Shown one piece after another: positions 34,640 through 46,400 of a stretch of DNA of 64,000 nucleotides. The DNA comes from Latrodectus hesperus. Taxonomy: Eukaryota; Arthropoda; Arachnida; Araneae; Theridiidae. Every line of letters starts with the position of its first letter. Position 1 is the stretch's first letter. Location of the stretch: NCBI GenBank assembly GCA_037975125.1, contig CM075852.1, forward strand, positions 11,256,814 to 11,320,813, given 5' to 3'. The position numbers were made by a program, and so were the translations under genes. The notes beneath the pieces are model-generated. The model ran no database searches, was not told the DNA's origin, and saw only the letters and a program-made list of their open reading frames with translations.

Positions 34640-35420
34640 TTTGTAAGAGCACCTATTTTGGTTATAAGTTCGAAAATTCGATGAGGCATGATTTCGACTA
34701 AGCGTTTGAGTATATCTCTGCATTCAGATTTTCCCATTCTGTAATAATAGAGTCTTTCAATTATTGAACCGTTGAATACTGCTTGCTGTTGGCGTATACG
34801 GCCCTGCTTAGAATACCCCAGACGTTTTCCATGGGGTTCATGTCAGGAGAACAAGCAGGTCATTCGATTAACTACACTCCGTTGTCCAGGAACCATTCCC
34901 AAGACGAGTTGCAACATGAATGTCTTGTTGGAACTTCTAAAATGGACTTCCAATTTCTTCTCCAAAAGGCAACAAATTTCCTTCCAAGAAGTCATGAAAG
35001 TCTATTGCTCTCATTCAACCAGTAGGAAAGGCAATGTTAGTCCGCCCAACATTGCCAAATCCAGCCCAAACCAATAACGATATTCCCCCACACTGTCTAT
35101 TAGAAAAATGTGTATCTCATTTCGGAGATCCCTCCAATAGAATGCCCACCCGTCAGGACCATCTACATTCAATTTTTTTTCTTGCTGAACACTACTTGAG
35201 TCCACTGTTCTTTCCAAGACATGTGTTCTTTAGCCCATTGCATCCTTTTTCTTTTGTGAAGATCTGTAAGTCTCGGTTGCGTTTTCATTTTCTTGTACTC
35301 AAGATGTTCGTTCCGCCGAGCTATTTTGGAGAGTTTTTCCGAAGTCGTGTTGGCAAGGTAAACTGTAACCGTACTTGGTATATTTTGGCGACGTTTCTTA
35401 TTTAATACAAACATAAAGAG
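34640..35420 (-). pseudogene. Tc1-like transposase, C-terminal part
   Basis: The minus strand reads YKKMKTQPRLTDLHKRKRMQ, AKEHMSWKEQWTQVVFS (first catalytic region) and NVDGPDGWAFYWRDLRNE. After frame changes come GEYRYWFGLDLAMLGGLTLP and a PACSPDMNPMENVWG-type third acid block near 34850-34815. The broken frame excludes activity. Confidence 0.82.
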
Positions 35421-36232
35421 GTTGTCTGAAAAGGGGTGTGGTGAATGACGTTACCTAGGAGGGCGGTTGTAATAATGTAAGCAAATGAGGAAAACGCTAA
35501 CAGAAATTTAATGAATTGAAAAGCAAATGAATGCAATAATATTTAAAATCACTTTCTATAATGACACATGTATTAAATTTTTTCTATTTAATAAAAGAAA
35601 TTAAATATTTTCGAATCATAAATTGTTAATTACAGAATAATTGCAATATTAATCTTTCTTTTAAATTGCATAAAATGTGTATGGAATAAAATCTGTTAAC
35701 ACAATAGGTCATTTATCTAACTATTTCTAAAATTAAATTTCTAATCTTATTTTACAATTCAATTTATTTTATCTAAAACCATGTTAATAATAAATTTTTA
35801 TTTTATCAATTTATTTGTAGCTTCAGAATTTAAATTGAATATTTAATTTCAAATCCTTAAAAAGTGTGGAATTAACTATGTAATAAAATAAAACTTATAA
35901 TTGGAATAAATGTTTAAATATTTGTACTCATCCAAAGAATAGAAAATTATATTTTATTTTTTTTGATAATTACCATTTATTGATTAGAAGTAAGCAAAAT
36001 TATTCCTTTATTCCTAATATGAACGAAATATCCTAATATGAATATGAAAATAAATCCTAATATGAACGAAATATCTTAGAACAAGAAAAACGCTGCTAAA
36101 TATACTACGTTCACTAACATGTCATAATGATGTTTATTTCTCCACCTTATATTTCACCCAATCATATTTTCCCCGGGCAACGATAGCTCTGCCTACAGCT
36201 CATCGTAGCTGGGTTACCATGCTGTGACTGTA

Positions 36233-36601
36233 ATCGCTTAGGTTTGGCGAAGAAGGTGAGGAAATGTGTCATTTGGCGGAGGCAACACGAATACCCGTAT
36301 ATCCCCTATTTTGGATAAAGTTGACTTGTGAACTTTGATGGTGTGGTCTCGTGATAGTTTGGTCAATGTTTCACCAGTTTTTAACTTCTTTACAATTGAC
36401 CTTTCTTGCAGCTTTGTTAGCTTTCGAGGCCTTCCAGTGGATTTCTTTGTCTCATATTTGGATCCAAGATGGAGAAAATTATTGACCACGTGTAGTGAAT
36501 GCCTAGTATGTCTTGCTATATTCCATGAAGGGAATCGTGCTTGGTTAAAAGCCGCAATTTGTCCTTTTTCAAAATCAGATAACGTTTTTTTTCCTAACCA
36601 T
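36233..36601 (-). pseudogene. Tc1-like transposase, N-terminal DNA-binding part
   Basis: The ATG is at 36601 (MVRKK). A one-base change in an A-run follows, then LSDFEKGQIAAFNQARFPSW, HLGSKYETKKSTGRPRKLTK and IVKKLKTGETLTKLSRDHTI, i.e. the paired helix-turn-helix region with its GRPRK linker. It loses similarity near 36310, where the AT-rich filler begins. Confidence 0.8.
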
Positions 36602-36952
36602 ACTTAGTGACACCTTTTCAAATCAATAAACTATGCGTGCTCACAATAAATGCAAGTAAGATTAGGTTAGTTGATCAAACGAAGCTTTTATATACCTGTT
36701 TGTTGAAACCCAACTGCGCATGCTTCTCTGGGATCGATTATTCCACTAAAAAGTATGGGTGGTACTATCATTTTGCAACCTAAAATTTGTATTTTTTATT
36801 TTATTACATGAAAATATAAACATGAGTAATTTGTTATTGTCATTCTTATTTTGTATATTTTCAGTAAAAATATTTATTTCAATCATTTATTCCAATTACT
36901 GTGTATGCTAGGCTGAAAATGCATGGTGGTTCTATCATTATGCAACGCGGTG

Positions 36953-37676
36953 TACTACCACTTGTTACACGAGGTTCAGCTCCAGCTACTGAATGGAATC
37001 GGTATTTAATTCAACCGCCACTTCAACATACTAACATACTCCACAACCCGTTAGCTCTCTATTTGTGCAAAAAGTTTGATTCTTGTTTTTTTTTTTTTAA
37101 TTTTATTTTTTTTTTGGTCAAAATAATATGCCTACTTTTATTTCACCTTTAGCATCTTTTGTACCAAGCTTACACATTAATCCAGCATTCTTCAAATAAC
37201 AAGGAAATCTCTGGAAATCACCAATTTCCAAACAACTGAAATTTATAGTCGCCCTCCTTCAGTTCAATTTTCTGGCTATCGTAAAGTTCGTAGAGATTCA
37301 GAAAAAAAAAAAACACTCTGTATAAGTGTTGCTGATTTGGAGAAGTTGAGGGAAAAAACATAACTGTTTAAAGTAATACTATTGATAGTTCTATTGATAA
37401 CTTTGATGACAAATGTATTTTTGATTAAACAATCCAAATACGTATATAGAAAGAAAGAAATCTAATAGTTCCCAAAAAGAAATGAAGGAGGCCTCCTAAA
37501 GTCTGGCGATCAAATACAGGCTTATTCCCGAGAAGTTTTCCCAGTCAGAAAGGGAGACTGTAATGGAACATTTCTGTCACGTGCTCGCTATCTGACGAGC
37601 GGAAAGTCACAGTCAGTCAAGGTCCAATCTGGTAAAAGCACATATATGTGTTAATGCCTGTTTTATGTATTATATA
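36953..37676 (+). other. Possible 3' end of the decayed Gypsy element
   Basis: Near 37490-37560 a frame reads RPPKVWRSNTGLFPRSFPSQ, like the basic tail of Gypsy integrases. A purine tract (AGAAAGGGAGAC) and TGTAATGGAACA, an LTR-like start, follow. The Tc1 at 34434 would then sit inside this old element. The evidence is thin. Confidence 0.35.
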
Positions 37677-39208
37677 CTCACTTCACTTCCAAAAGATAAC
37701 CACGGAGAGGATAATGCTACTTTCCGGAAGCCAATCGGAATTGAAGAAGGTGCAAATCGCTGCTGAGGTAGATGGAAGTATGCAAATATGTTAGGTAATA
37801 GCCAATCGTGCTTTCATGTCAAGAAATGTGCAAAAAGGGCAGTCTTATAAGATACCAGCTTTATGAAGGGTTACAGAAGTTTATTGTAAGTGCTGATAGA
37901 AGGAGTTTAAAACTTTCTTACAATTTGTTTTCAAGACATACGTGTTTCTGTGACTTCCAGAAGACGAATGGAAGATTCTGAGCGCTAGCGTGCTGTGGGG
38001 CGCAATGAAGCAGAACAGTTGATCTAAGATGTTGCTCTTTTCTTTGGCGTTCATCATTCTGTAATTTTACGTTTATGGAAACAATTCCAAACCACACAGA
38101 CAGTTGTTCGAAGGGCCGTAGCCGGTCGGCCAAGGGTTACAAACCCCGCGGAAGATCGATATATTGCGATTTTAGCCAAGTGGAATCTCAGAGCGACATC
38201 CACACGTGTGACATCTATGGTTACAGCGTCCATTGGTAAGGTGATATCTGCAGCTACTGTACGCCGAAGATTACATATAAGTGGAATGTACGCCCGGGTA
38301 CATGGAGATTGTGTTTGTCTCTCTGTCCAATCAAAAGGGGCATGATTAAACAGGAACATGTCAACTGGACTGTGTCTGACTGGGGCAAATGTCATGTTTA
38401 CTGAGTCAAGATTTTCTCTGGAGCCAGATGACAAGCGTATAAGGATATGGCGTGAACAAGGAACTCTCAATAATCCTCAAAACATCACCGAACATCACGC
38501 ATTCCGAGGCATTATGGTATGGGCAGGGATTTCATTAGGATACCGCACTGACCTGAACATCTTTAAACGGGGCTCTGTGACGGCTGTCCGGTATCGAGAT
38601 GAAGTCCTAGAACCCATTGTGAGATTGTACGCTGTAGCAGTTGGACCTACTTTTGTTTAAATGGACGATAACCCATGTCCCCATAGAGCTGACATCGTCC
38701 ATGACTACCTGGAGAGTGAAGAGAGTTCTCGTATGGCGTGGACAGCATATTCGCCCGACCTTAATCCCATTGAAAATCTTTCGAATGCTCTCTGTGCTGT
38801 ATCTTCACGTTTCCCACCTCCAGCCACTCTTATTGAACTGGAAACTGCTCTACAAGAAGAATGGCTATTGCTTAATTCTACGGTGGTTGACCACCTAATT
38901 GAAAGCATGGTCACAAGGAGTAAACTTTGCATACAGATGAGGGGGATCACATACCCTATTAATGTCCTTTTTTCATTTTATGCTGTTTATTTTCAATTTA
39001 TATATAATTCTGTTAAAATCTCCAGCATGTCATTATCAGATAACGTAAAAATTTCTTATATTGTTTTCATTTCTGTATATAATTATTGATTTTATTTTAT
39101 GCATGAATATATATGCTACTTTCCTGCCGAATTTTGTGTCGATTAAAGTAGTATTTGTTGACTTTTTTTGCATTTTACATCTTTGTGCTTAACTTTTGGA
39201 AGTGAGTG
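37677..39208 (+). mobile_element. Tc1-like transposon, near full length
   Basis: Inverted ends (CTCACTTCACTTCCAAAAG on the left; the complement of CTTTTGGAAGTGAG on the right) are flanked by TA (37675-37676, 39209-39210). At 1.53 kb it is normal Tc1 size, with one broken plus-strand transposase gene. Confidence 0.85.
37715..38962 (+). pseudogene. Tc1-like transposase pseudogene
   Basis: DNA-binding part: EQLI, stop, DVALFFGVHHSVILRLW and RAVAGRPRVTNPAEDRYIAI (38020-38170). Then TSMVTASIGKVISAATVRRR and SGMYARV. Catalytic part: NVMFTESRFSLEPDDKRIRI has Glu where Tc1 proteins have the first Asp (DESRF), so a catalytic residue is lost. IMVWAGISLGYRTDLNIFKR, the second acid block as MDDNPCPHRADIVHDYL, and WTAYSPDLNPIENLSNALC follow. 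Stops at about 38344 and 38658 and early frame changes make it inactive. Confidence 0.86.
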
Positions 39209-39210
39209 TA

Positions 39211-41504
39211 AATACATACATACATAAAATTTGTAAATTACAAAATTAAATCAAGTTCATTGCTTTGAAAATAAAATAAAAATTCCTCACCCCTTTTGAG
39301 TGAGGAAAATCAGGACAAAGTTTTATATTGTAATTAAGAAAATTTATTGAGAATTAGGCTGCAAATATATTTTAACAATTTATTAATGTTTCTTCTTAAT
39401 TTATTCTGGGTTAAGTAAGAAACTGATATAATTAACCATTATGAACTGCCAAACATTTCCAGAATTTTACTTATATTAAACTACAGTTTAGATTAAAAAA
39501 TATTATTTATGAAAGTAAGATTTAATAATTATGAAAATAAAATATAAAGGTGTATGTCATAACATGCTGGATTGTTAAATGCAAATAGAAAATTTAAATA
39601 ACATACTGGAAGTAAATTTAAGAAATTTTCTATAAAATAATACTTAAAGCTATTACAATTTAAATGAAAATAATTTATATAAATAATGAATAATAGTTTT
39701 TGCATGCTTTATATAAATAATCTGTTAAATGTATAAAAAAATCGCTGATATACTTGGCTATTGAAAAGGAATTACATCTACTTTTTTGTTTTTGTTTAGA
39801 TGAAAATATATATCTTTCACACATGTTAAGAAAAATTTCCAAAAAACGAACTTAACTTAAGCTTACTGGAAATTTTTGCAGGGCGCCATATGTATTAAAC
39901 GATGTACCAATCAATGAATTTCAAGTGCGTAAAATGTGCGTGGTTACCCTGCAAAGTGAGAAAATTGTATTAAATTTATCTGTATTAACAAGAGTCAGTT
40001 GTGTAATTCATCACGATATAATTGCAGCAGCAAAACAAACCAATATAGGAACTTGTGGTTAGAGGAACTATATATGTGTCAACTTATAACACTTATGCAC
40101 GAAACCAATGAATACAAATTACAAAATAGACAATATGCATAATGAGTTTATTATATACAAATTCTAAGCACGCCATCGGCATATTTAACATTATTTTTAA
40201 TGCTAACTTCTAATATATGCATTCTTCGATACACAATTATTCTCTATGAAAACAAATCATTTTATGTTCATATTCTTTAAAAGGAATATTTGTAACACTA
40301 ACAGCATAAGCAGTAGTTCCTTAAATCATAACATAAATAAAATAAGAATCATATTTGAGCTCAGGAGTCACGAAATTGTAGGTGTGGACTTCCTGCCTTT
40401 CACACAATGGCAATACCTTTTTCGAATCCGTCTTGTTTCAGTTTGTTTTATATCGTCCACTCGACCTGGATTCAAGATAAATGATGAAGCCGAAAGGAAG
40501 ATTCTTATGCATTTCCTCTGTAATGACCAGATAGCTGATCGTCTACTTCCTTGGAGACTTTCTTTTGAGACACCGAATACTTGATGAGTGTCGACCCTCC
40601 TACATTTTTCCGAATTGCGATTGTTCGCTAACGTTCTGATAGTTTTTCTTTGCGGGAAGTAAAAATAGTTATGTTAGGTATAAATCTTAGTTTCTTAATG
40701 AAAAGTTATCTCTGTCCAACTTACAATAACAAGAGCGTTTCTTAAAATTACCGAGGAGTTTTATATTGCCGGGCTTGAAGCGAAAAATCGGAAAATGAGG
40801 ATTTATATCTGCATTTAAAATTCTCTCAACATACATCGCTAAAAAACGGAACTATTATTGAATAATATTAATAAATAAGTATTATTTTTTTTAAACAAAA
40901 ATGACTATATTGTATATAAATATCTGACATATATAATTATTTCATATAAGAATGTGTTTCGAAAATTCCTTTAACCATTTCCATGGTGTTCAAAAATATA
41001 AACATATCGTAAATTTATGTACAAATTCTAGACTCGGGTAAAATTTTTACGTGAAAACTGTCCTTATTGAATTTTTAAAAATCTCTTATTCAATTAATCT
41101 AATTAAATACAAGAATACTATAAATCTAAAATAAGTTTTATTTTTCTCTCTCTGTTATGTTAAATTATATATTCGTTCAATAATGCAGTCATTTCTTCTA
41201 AAAAATTTGAATGAACTACGTAATTTGAAAAACTTGAGCTGTTTAATGTAATTTTATGTAGAATTTTTTCAAAAGCATGAAAAAAATTTCTTGGGACAAA
41301 TATTTTAATTTGGGAAATGAAGGGAAAATCAAATATTGCAAGCACTTTTAGAATATTTAGATTTAAAGAATAACGAATGCTTATCCGCTATATAGTTATG
41401 TCAGAATGCATTATTTTATAAATTCATTTGCAAACATTGTATACATTTTTACTATCAAAGGATAAATATGAAAAATCAATTTGATTTTGGTGTCACGCAT
41501 AATT
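39211..41504. other. AT-rich DNA, nothing recognised
   Basis: A 112-codon frame at 40246-40584 has no recognisable domain and is likely chance. Confidence 0.5.
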
Positions 41505-41506
41505 TA

Positions 41507-42197
41507 TTAGGTTGGGGAATAAGTTCGTAGAGCGTTTTTTTACCAAAGACTTTTATTTAAGCAAAAAACAATAATTATATCAATAAGTTCATCAATTATA
41601 TATTCGCCGTTGCTATTTACAACCTCTTCCCACCCCTCGACCCATTTGTTGATGCCGTTCCGCCAAGAATCACCTGGTCTGGTGTTAAAGAAGTTATTGA
41701 GCCAGTTTTTAAGGACCTTTTTTGTTCTGGGAAATGCTCGAAAAGAATGCCATAGTCAACAAGGAGCTACATTGCCCAGCTACACAGCGTGAATGAGGCT
41801 ATTCGACTGAAAAAACCTGATTGACATGGTCAAACCATACTCCTTCACGATAACGCCAAGCCCCATGTTGCACAAGTCGTCTAAGCCGCACTCCAAGAGC
41901 TCTAATGGGAGATCCTTTTGTATCCGCCGTATTCTCTGGACCTTGCACCGAGCGATTACCATCTTTTCCGCACCTTCGATAACAAAGAAGTCCTTAAAAA
42001 CTGGCTCAACAACTTCTTTAACGTCAGACCAGGCGATTTTCGGCGGAACAGCATCAAAGAATTGGTCGAGAGGTGGGGAGAGGTTGTAAACAGCAATGCG
42101 GCGAATATATAATTGATCAACTTATTGATATAATTATTGTTTTTTGTTTAAATAAACGTCTTTGATAAAAACGCTACGAATTTATTCCCCAACCTAA
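41507..42197 (+). mobile_element. Foldback mariner derivative with two 3' ends
   Basis: The ends are TTAGGTTGGGGAATAAGTTC and its complement, with TA duplications (41505-41506, 42198-42199). The left arm (41507-41717) is an inverted copy of the right arm (about 41989-42197), roughly 85% identical by eye, including coding sequence for the transposase C-terminus. The 5' end of the gene is absent. Middle: a plus-strand mariner fragment. Confidence 0.87.
41741..42112 (+). pseudogene. Mariner transposase C-terminal fragment
   Basis: HGQTILLHDNAKPHVAQVV (second catalytic Asp) runs in one frame and YPPYSLDLAPSDYHLFRTFD (third Asp) continues after a stop. WLNNFFNVRPGDF and LVERWGEVVNSNAANI follow, ending TAA at 42112. 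The N-terminus and first catalytic residue are missing. Confidence 0.85.
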
Positions 42198-42199
42198 TA

Positions 42200-43899
42200 A
42201 TATTTGAGATTTTTGTAGTTTTTATACTTTCATTTTCAAAATAATAAATAAAGAAAAAGTCACAATTAAAGGTTTGTGGTTTTTAATTATTTCATTGATT
42301 GCGAATTTTTACAAACATCTTATACTACCATGTTTATACAAGCAATACTTGAAAATATATAATAAAATAAAAACCATCACCTTATCAGTCAAAATTTATT
42401 TCATGCCTTACAAATTCTCTCCTCTGACTTCCGTTTATAGCCGCCAGTGTATTTCACAATTACTAAAACAGCCTCTCAAATCATTCTTGTGATTTCAGAG
42501 TTCGTAGTGAATTTTTGTTATTGAATTAATATGATATAAATGATAACTACCAAGAGGCAATTTAATCTTGGAAATAAGGAAAAACATATAGTACCGAATT
42601 GGGAGATTTGTTTGGAACCGTATTTGTTGAACGTTTTACCCAAGTAATAACTTCAGCAAACAACTGTTGGCTATCTTGTTTGAATCCAAAAATAGTAATT
42701 GTTGGATGTTTTGCTCAAACCAAAACCATTCATATTGCCGAATGATCATTGTAGTGTGAGAAGACACACTCTATGATTCTGTAAAATCAATAATATTTCG
42801 CCATATTTCGGAGAATTACTAAAGTTAAGCGTGTAATACGCTCAAATCTTCATTTATGAGCTGGCAAGTTGATAAAAATTCGTAATGTGCAACACGATAA
42901 TCAAAAAATCAGTCAACATTATTTCGATTTTTTTGGTGATTTTGACGGTGTCTCTTGGTCTTGCATCACTCTTCGAGCATCATGTACTGCTTTGTTGAAT
43001 TATTTCTGAGTTGGAAAGCATAGATTCCAGTTTTATTTTCAATAATAATGTGTGTAAAAAAAGTGCTTTGTTAAAATACTTTTCAGGTCATTTGAACACG
43101 CTGTTGTTTTCGGAACGAATTCAAAATTCTTGGAATAATTCGAGGTTAACAAATTTAAATGTTTCTTTTAAAATTGCTTAATCAAGAAATTAAAAAATAT
43201 AGGAAATTGTTTAAAAATATCTTTTATTATCAAATGATAATCACCCATTATGAGCTATCTGACTTGATCGATATGTTGATTAAGAAAGTGAAAAAAATCA
43301 TTAGTCGACATCAACGCATAAGCTTTAAATGGAAAGCAAAGTTATAAAAAAGTGAAGTGCAAAAATAAAAGATGCAGAAAAGTTGTATGCAAACTTATAC
43401 TCATTGGAATTCTAGAAGAAACATAAAAATGTTTCCCAGAGCAATAATTCGGTGACATGTAAGTTATAAAAAGCAAATCATTTGTGGAAAAAACTGCAAG
43501 TTGTTTAACATGGTTTGTGGGTTTAAACAGAGTTCAAATTCCTGCACACCTGTTTTACATGGATACATAGAGGTTTTAAATGACATTTTGAGCAACCCTA
43601 TTCTATTCTTGATGAAAAGCAATCTTTAAGTGCCAAACAGTACAAGAAGGCTTGGATTTTTTCAGTAACACAAAGTTGGAGAGTAATCGTCAATAATATA
43701 GATTTAGGTCAGGAGAACAAAATGACTTTTCTATATGCTGTACTGTTTCAGCTTAAAGCACCTTCTACCAGACCAGAACAACTATCATACCATATCATAT
43801 CATACCAGAACAAATATATTGCCCTTAAATTAGGATTCTTGCAGGTTAAAGTATAAAAAATGAAATGGAATATGTATCAGGGCAGAACGGAAGAACACA
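42200..43899. other. AT-rich DNA, nothing recognised
   Basis: Short open frames (42274-42492, 43159-43347) have no recognisable features. A small CATATCATAC direct repeat lies near 43785-43808. Confidence 0.5.
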
Positions 43900-44700
43900 A
43901 AATCCTTCGTGTTTACACAAAATCAACTTTATTACTCTTAGCTCAATCTAAAATTAATACTAAGCATTACATTTTATTATAAAATTAAAAACATAGAAAA
44001 AGATCCACATCCATTCTGGAAACACGAACTGAAACTAACAAAATAAAAGTTAATTGTTTTGTGCTAGAGTTCATGGTCATACACCAATTTACTCAAATTA
44101 ATCTTCTTTTTCTGTAAGGAGATTACTCTCGAACAATGTATGGATACTTTGGCCTTCTATTTTTCCATGGTTGTCATACAACTGATGTAAACTCCAACTG
44201 AACAGGAATTTGTCATTGAACAGATTAAATTCTTGTCATTTTACATCTAGTCTCGACAGTCAGCTCACCACCTGATTCAATTCGCATGATGCCTTAAGTT
44301 CAAATGAATTTACATCCTTGGGCTCTTTGCTTAGAGAACATCTTCATTAGGCATGTTTGAGAGTGCTTAGCTTGAGACACTTCATCTTGTTGCCAAAAGA
44401 AACAGTCTATAAAAACTACTGCAACTCTATTAGCAATTCACTACCATCTCAATGACCAACTAAGAAGGTATAACTGTCATAATTTGTTACAATAAAGCAA
44501 GGAAAATTTTATCTTGATTGGCGTCTATTATTTCTTTAGATATCGATCTGTTTCTTGGAATTGATTCGCAACCTTGAAATAAGATCTCTTGCCATTCTTA
44601 CAGCATCCGTGATAGTTCTTTGTATTTGTTCTGATTTAAATTTCCAAGTAATATTCTGAATCACATATTCCTCCTATATATCATGTTATCGTGACATTTT
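43900..44700 (-). pseudogene. Possible decayed coding remnant, family unknown
   Basis: The minus strand shows peptide-like stretches in shifting frames: EEYVIQNITWKFKSEQIQRT with ITDAVRMARDLISRLR (about 44670-44550), KEPKDVNSFELKASCELNQV (about 44330), and EFNLFNDKFLFSWSLHQLYD with IHTLFESNLLTEKED (about 44240-44100). Codon-like composition against an AT-rich background suggests an old pseudogene or retrocopy. I cannot name the family. Confidence 0.3.
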
Positions 44701-45258
44701 CAAGTCAATTTTTCTTAAAACAAAAGCAGAACAACTGAATTTTATAACTGAGACAGTGAAAAAAAAGCTTATATGAAATCACGATTTCTGCACTTGTATC
44801 ATTTTTCTGGTTTGAACATCATGAACGTTAGATTTGGATACAGCACTTTTTTCTTTTGTTTTCTGATATATTTTAAATAATCAATATTTTATTTAATGTT
44901 AGACTTCTGTATAAGAATATGGTGATGTTGTTAAAATGATGATTTCTCGTAATCTTTTTTTAATGAATGTGATATTGTAAAATTATCTTTCAGTTTTAAA
45001 AGTATATTCAAATATTTGCAAGGGATAATATTCTACATGGCACGATGAGTGAGATATGTTTCTCATAAATGAATGCTTTACAAATTTAGCAAATGAAAAT
45101 TTTCAAATTTTCATGAATTTCAAAATTTTAAATAATTATTTGATATTTAAAATAAATAATTGAATTCAATTTTAGCGTTAAATTTTTGACGAGTTCATTT
45201 ACTGTTCCGGAGAAGGAAAAAGATTTATATAAATTTAACGAATGCGGTGTAAATATGA

Positions 45259-46099
45259 TATCCCCACCCAAGTTATTTCTCGCTAAACCTAGCGTCCTTT
45301 GTTTTCATTATCTTGCTGCCAATTTAAGTTTCTGTTATTTTTCAGATTTTTTGTTGCCAGATTTGGTTTTTATCTTGTTTTACATCATTTTTACGTCATA
45401 TATATGGTTCTTTTCGGTGGCAACAGCATTTAAAGTTTACGTTTTACTTCCAATTCCAACTTTTTGTCCTACGTTTGATGTTGTGTTTCGTTGTTGCCAG
45501 AGTCCAAACATACTAAGTTGTTCTTATTTCCAATTTCTTTTATTTATAGATTATTATCTTTTTCTTATATATTTTTGTTAATTTATTAGTATATTTTTCT
45601 TATGTATTTTTCCATAATATCACCGAGGGTTAGACTATATTTGAGGGTGCCCCTTGAATTCTCGCCAAGTTTATTGCCAAGCTAGGCGATGTTGTTCTAT
45701 TTATGGTAACCCTAAACGTTACTCTGAAATCCATTCACGGTTCTGATTGGTTTTCTTCTCAGGATAAATTTAAGCAATATCTGAAGGCGCTCACCGAGCA
45801 TATTCGACATGTGAGCTTGACGTCATATCAAGAAAGTCATTGATATGACGTCAAAGCTTACAAGCTCACATACTTATCTCTTTTACCGGCTGTTTTGAAG
45901 AGAAGGCAAATCCAGCAAAAAAGAAAGTTTTTATTCATTTTTTTAGAAATACTTTTTTTAGATTTTGTATATAATTATGTGATTTAAAATTTTCTAAAAT
46001 GCGTATTTTTGGAACATAGGGAAAATTTCCGCTTTAAAAATCATGCGCTTAACTTGGCAACGGAAAAAAGTCGCAATGGTCGCCAATGGGGGGTGATAT
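45259..46099. other. Possible MITE-like segment with weak terminal inverted repeats
   Basis: GATATCCCCACCC near 45258 and GGGGGGTGATATC near 46086 are inverted copies at 11 of 13 positions. Between them lie a 131-codon frame without ATG (starts TTG, Phe/Tyr-rich, probably AT-bias) and the CRE-type palindrome at 45817-45854. Confidence 0.25.
45817..45854. repeat. 15-bp perfect inverted repeat containing two TGACGTCA sites
   Basis: TTGACGTCATATCAA (45817-45831) and its exact complement (45840-45854) are separated by 8 bases. Each arm contains the CRE-like palindrome TGACGTCA. Confidence 0.85.
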
Positions 46100-46149
46100 C
46101 CTACTAGTTCCTGAGAATCTTTAGACCTCACCTGACCAGGTGCATCCTA

Positions 46150-46400
46150 GGACACGAACTTTATTTCATGCAGGAAATGGAATCTTCTACGATGATAAAT
46201 GCATCTAACTATGCAGCGAATTTTGTCCAATCATAGTTTGGTGAACACGAAAAGGAAGTGAAACATCTACTTGGCCCGACAGTTACCCGACCTCAATGTA
46301 ATGGAAATATTTGAACTACTTCAGAGCTTTCATTCCAAAACTCATTTCCTGCACTGACGACACTTTCATAATATTTCAGTGAAGAACTCTAAATATCCCT
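46150..46400 (+). pseudogene. Old Tc1-like transposase fragment
   Basis: FMQEM..., VQS followed by FGEHEKEVKHLL, and LARQLPDLNVMEI resemble the second-to-third acid region of Tc1 transposases (a FEEH-type stretch, then SPDLNPIE). Frames are scrambled and no ends were found. Confidence 0.5.

Larger units (their letters stand above)
34434..36952 (-). mobile_element. Tc1-like transposon with ~200-bp inverted repeats
   Basis: Terminal repeats of about 200 bp are inverted copies: 34434-34640 and 36755-36952 begin CACCGAGTTGCATAATGAT and CACCGCGTTGCATAATGAT. TA flanks both ends (34432-34433, 36953-36954). The motif GTTGCA(TA/AT)ATGATAGAACCA occurs at both the outer and inner edge of each repeat, an IR/DR layout. 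Transposase is minus strand and split into an N-terminal piece (36601-36233) and a C-terminal piece (35420-34640), with ~0.8 kb of AT-rich DNA between. Confidence 0.85.

Noticed and set aside
40246..40584. 112-codon open frame as a gene
   Set aside because: No recognisable domain, no promoter or splice context, and no repeat association; likely chance.
45186..45581. 131-codon hydrophobic frame as a membrane protein gene
   Set aside because: No ATG at the start, and the Phe/Tyr/Leu composition follows from T-rich DNA.
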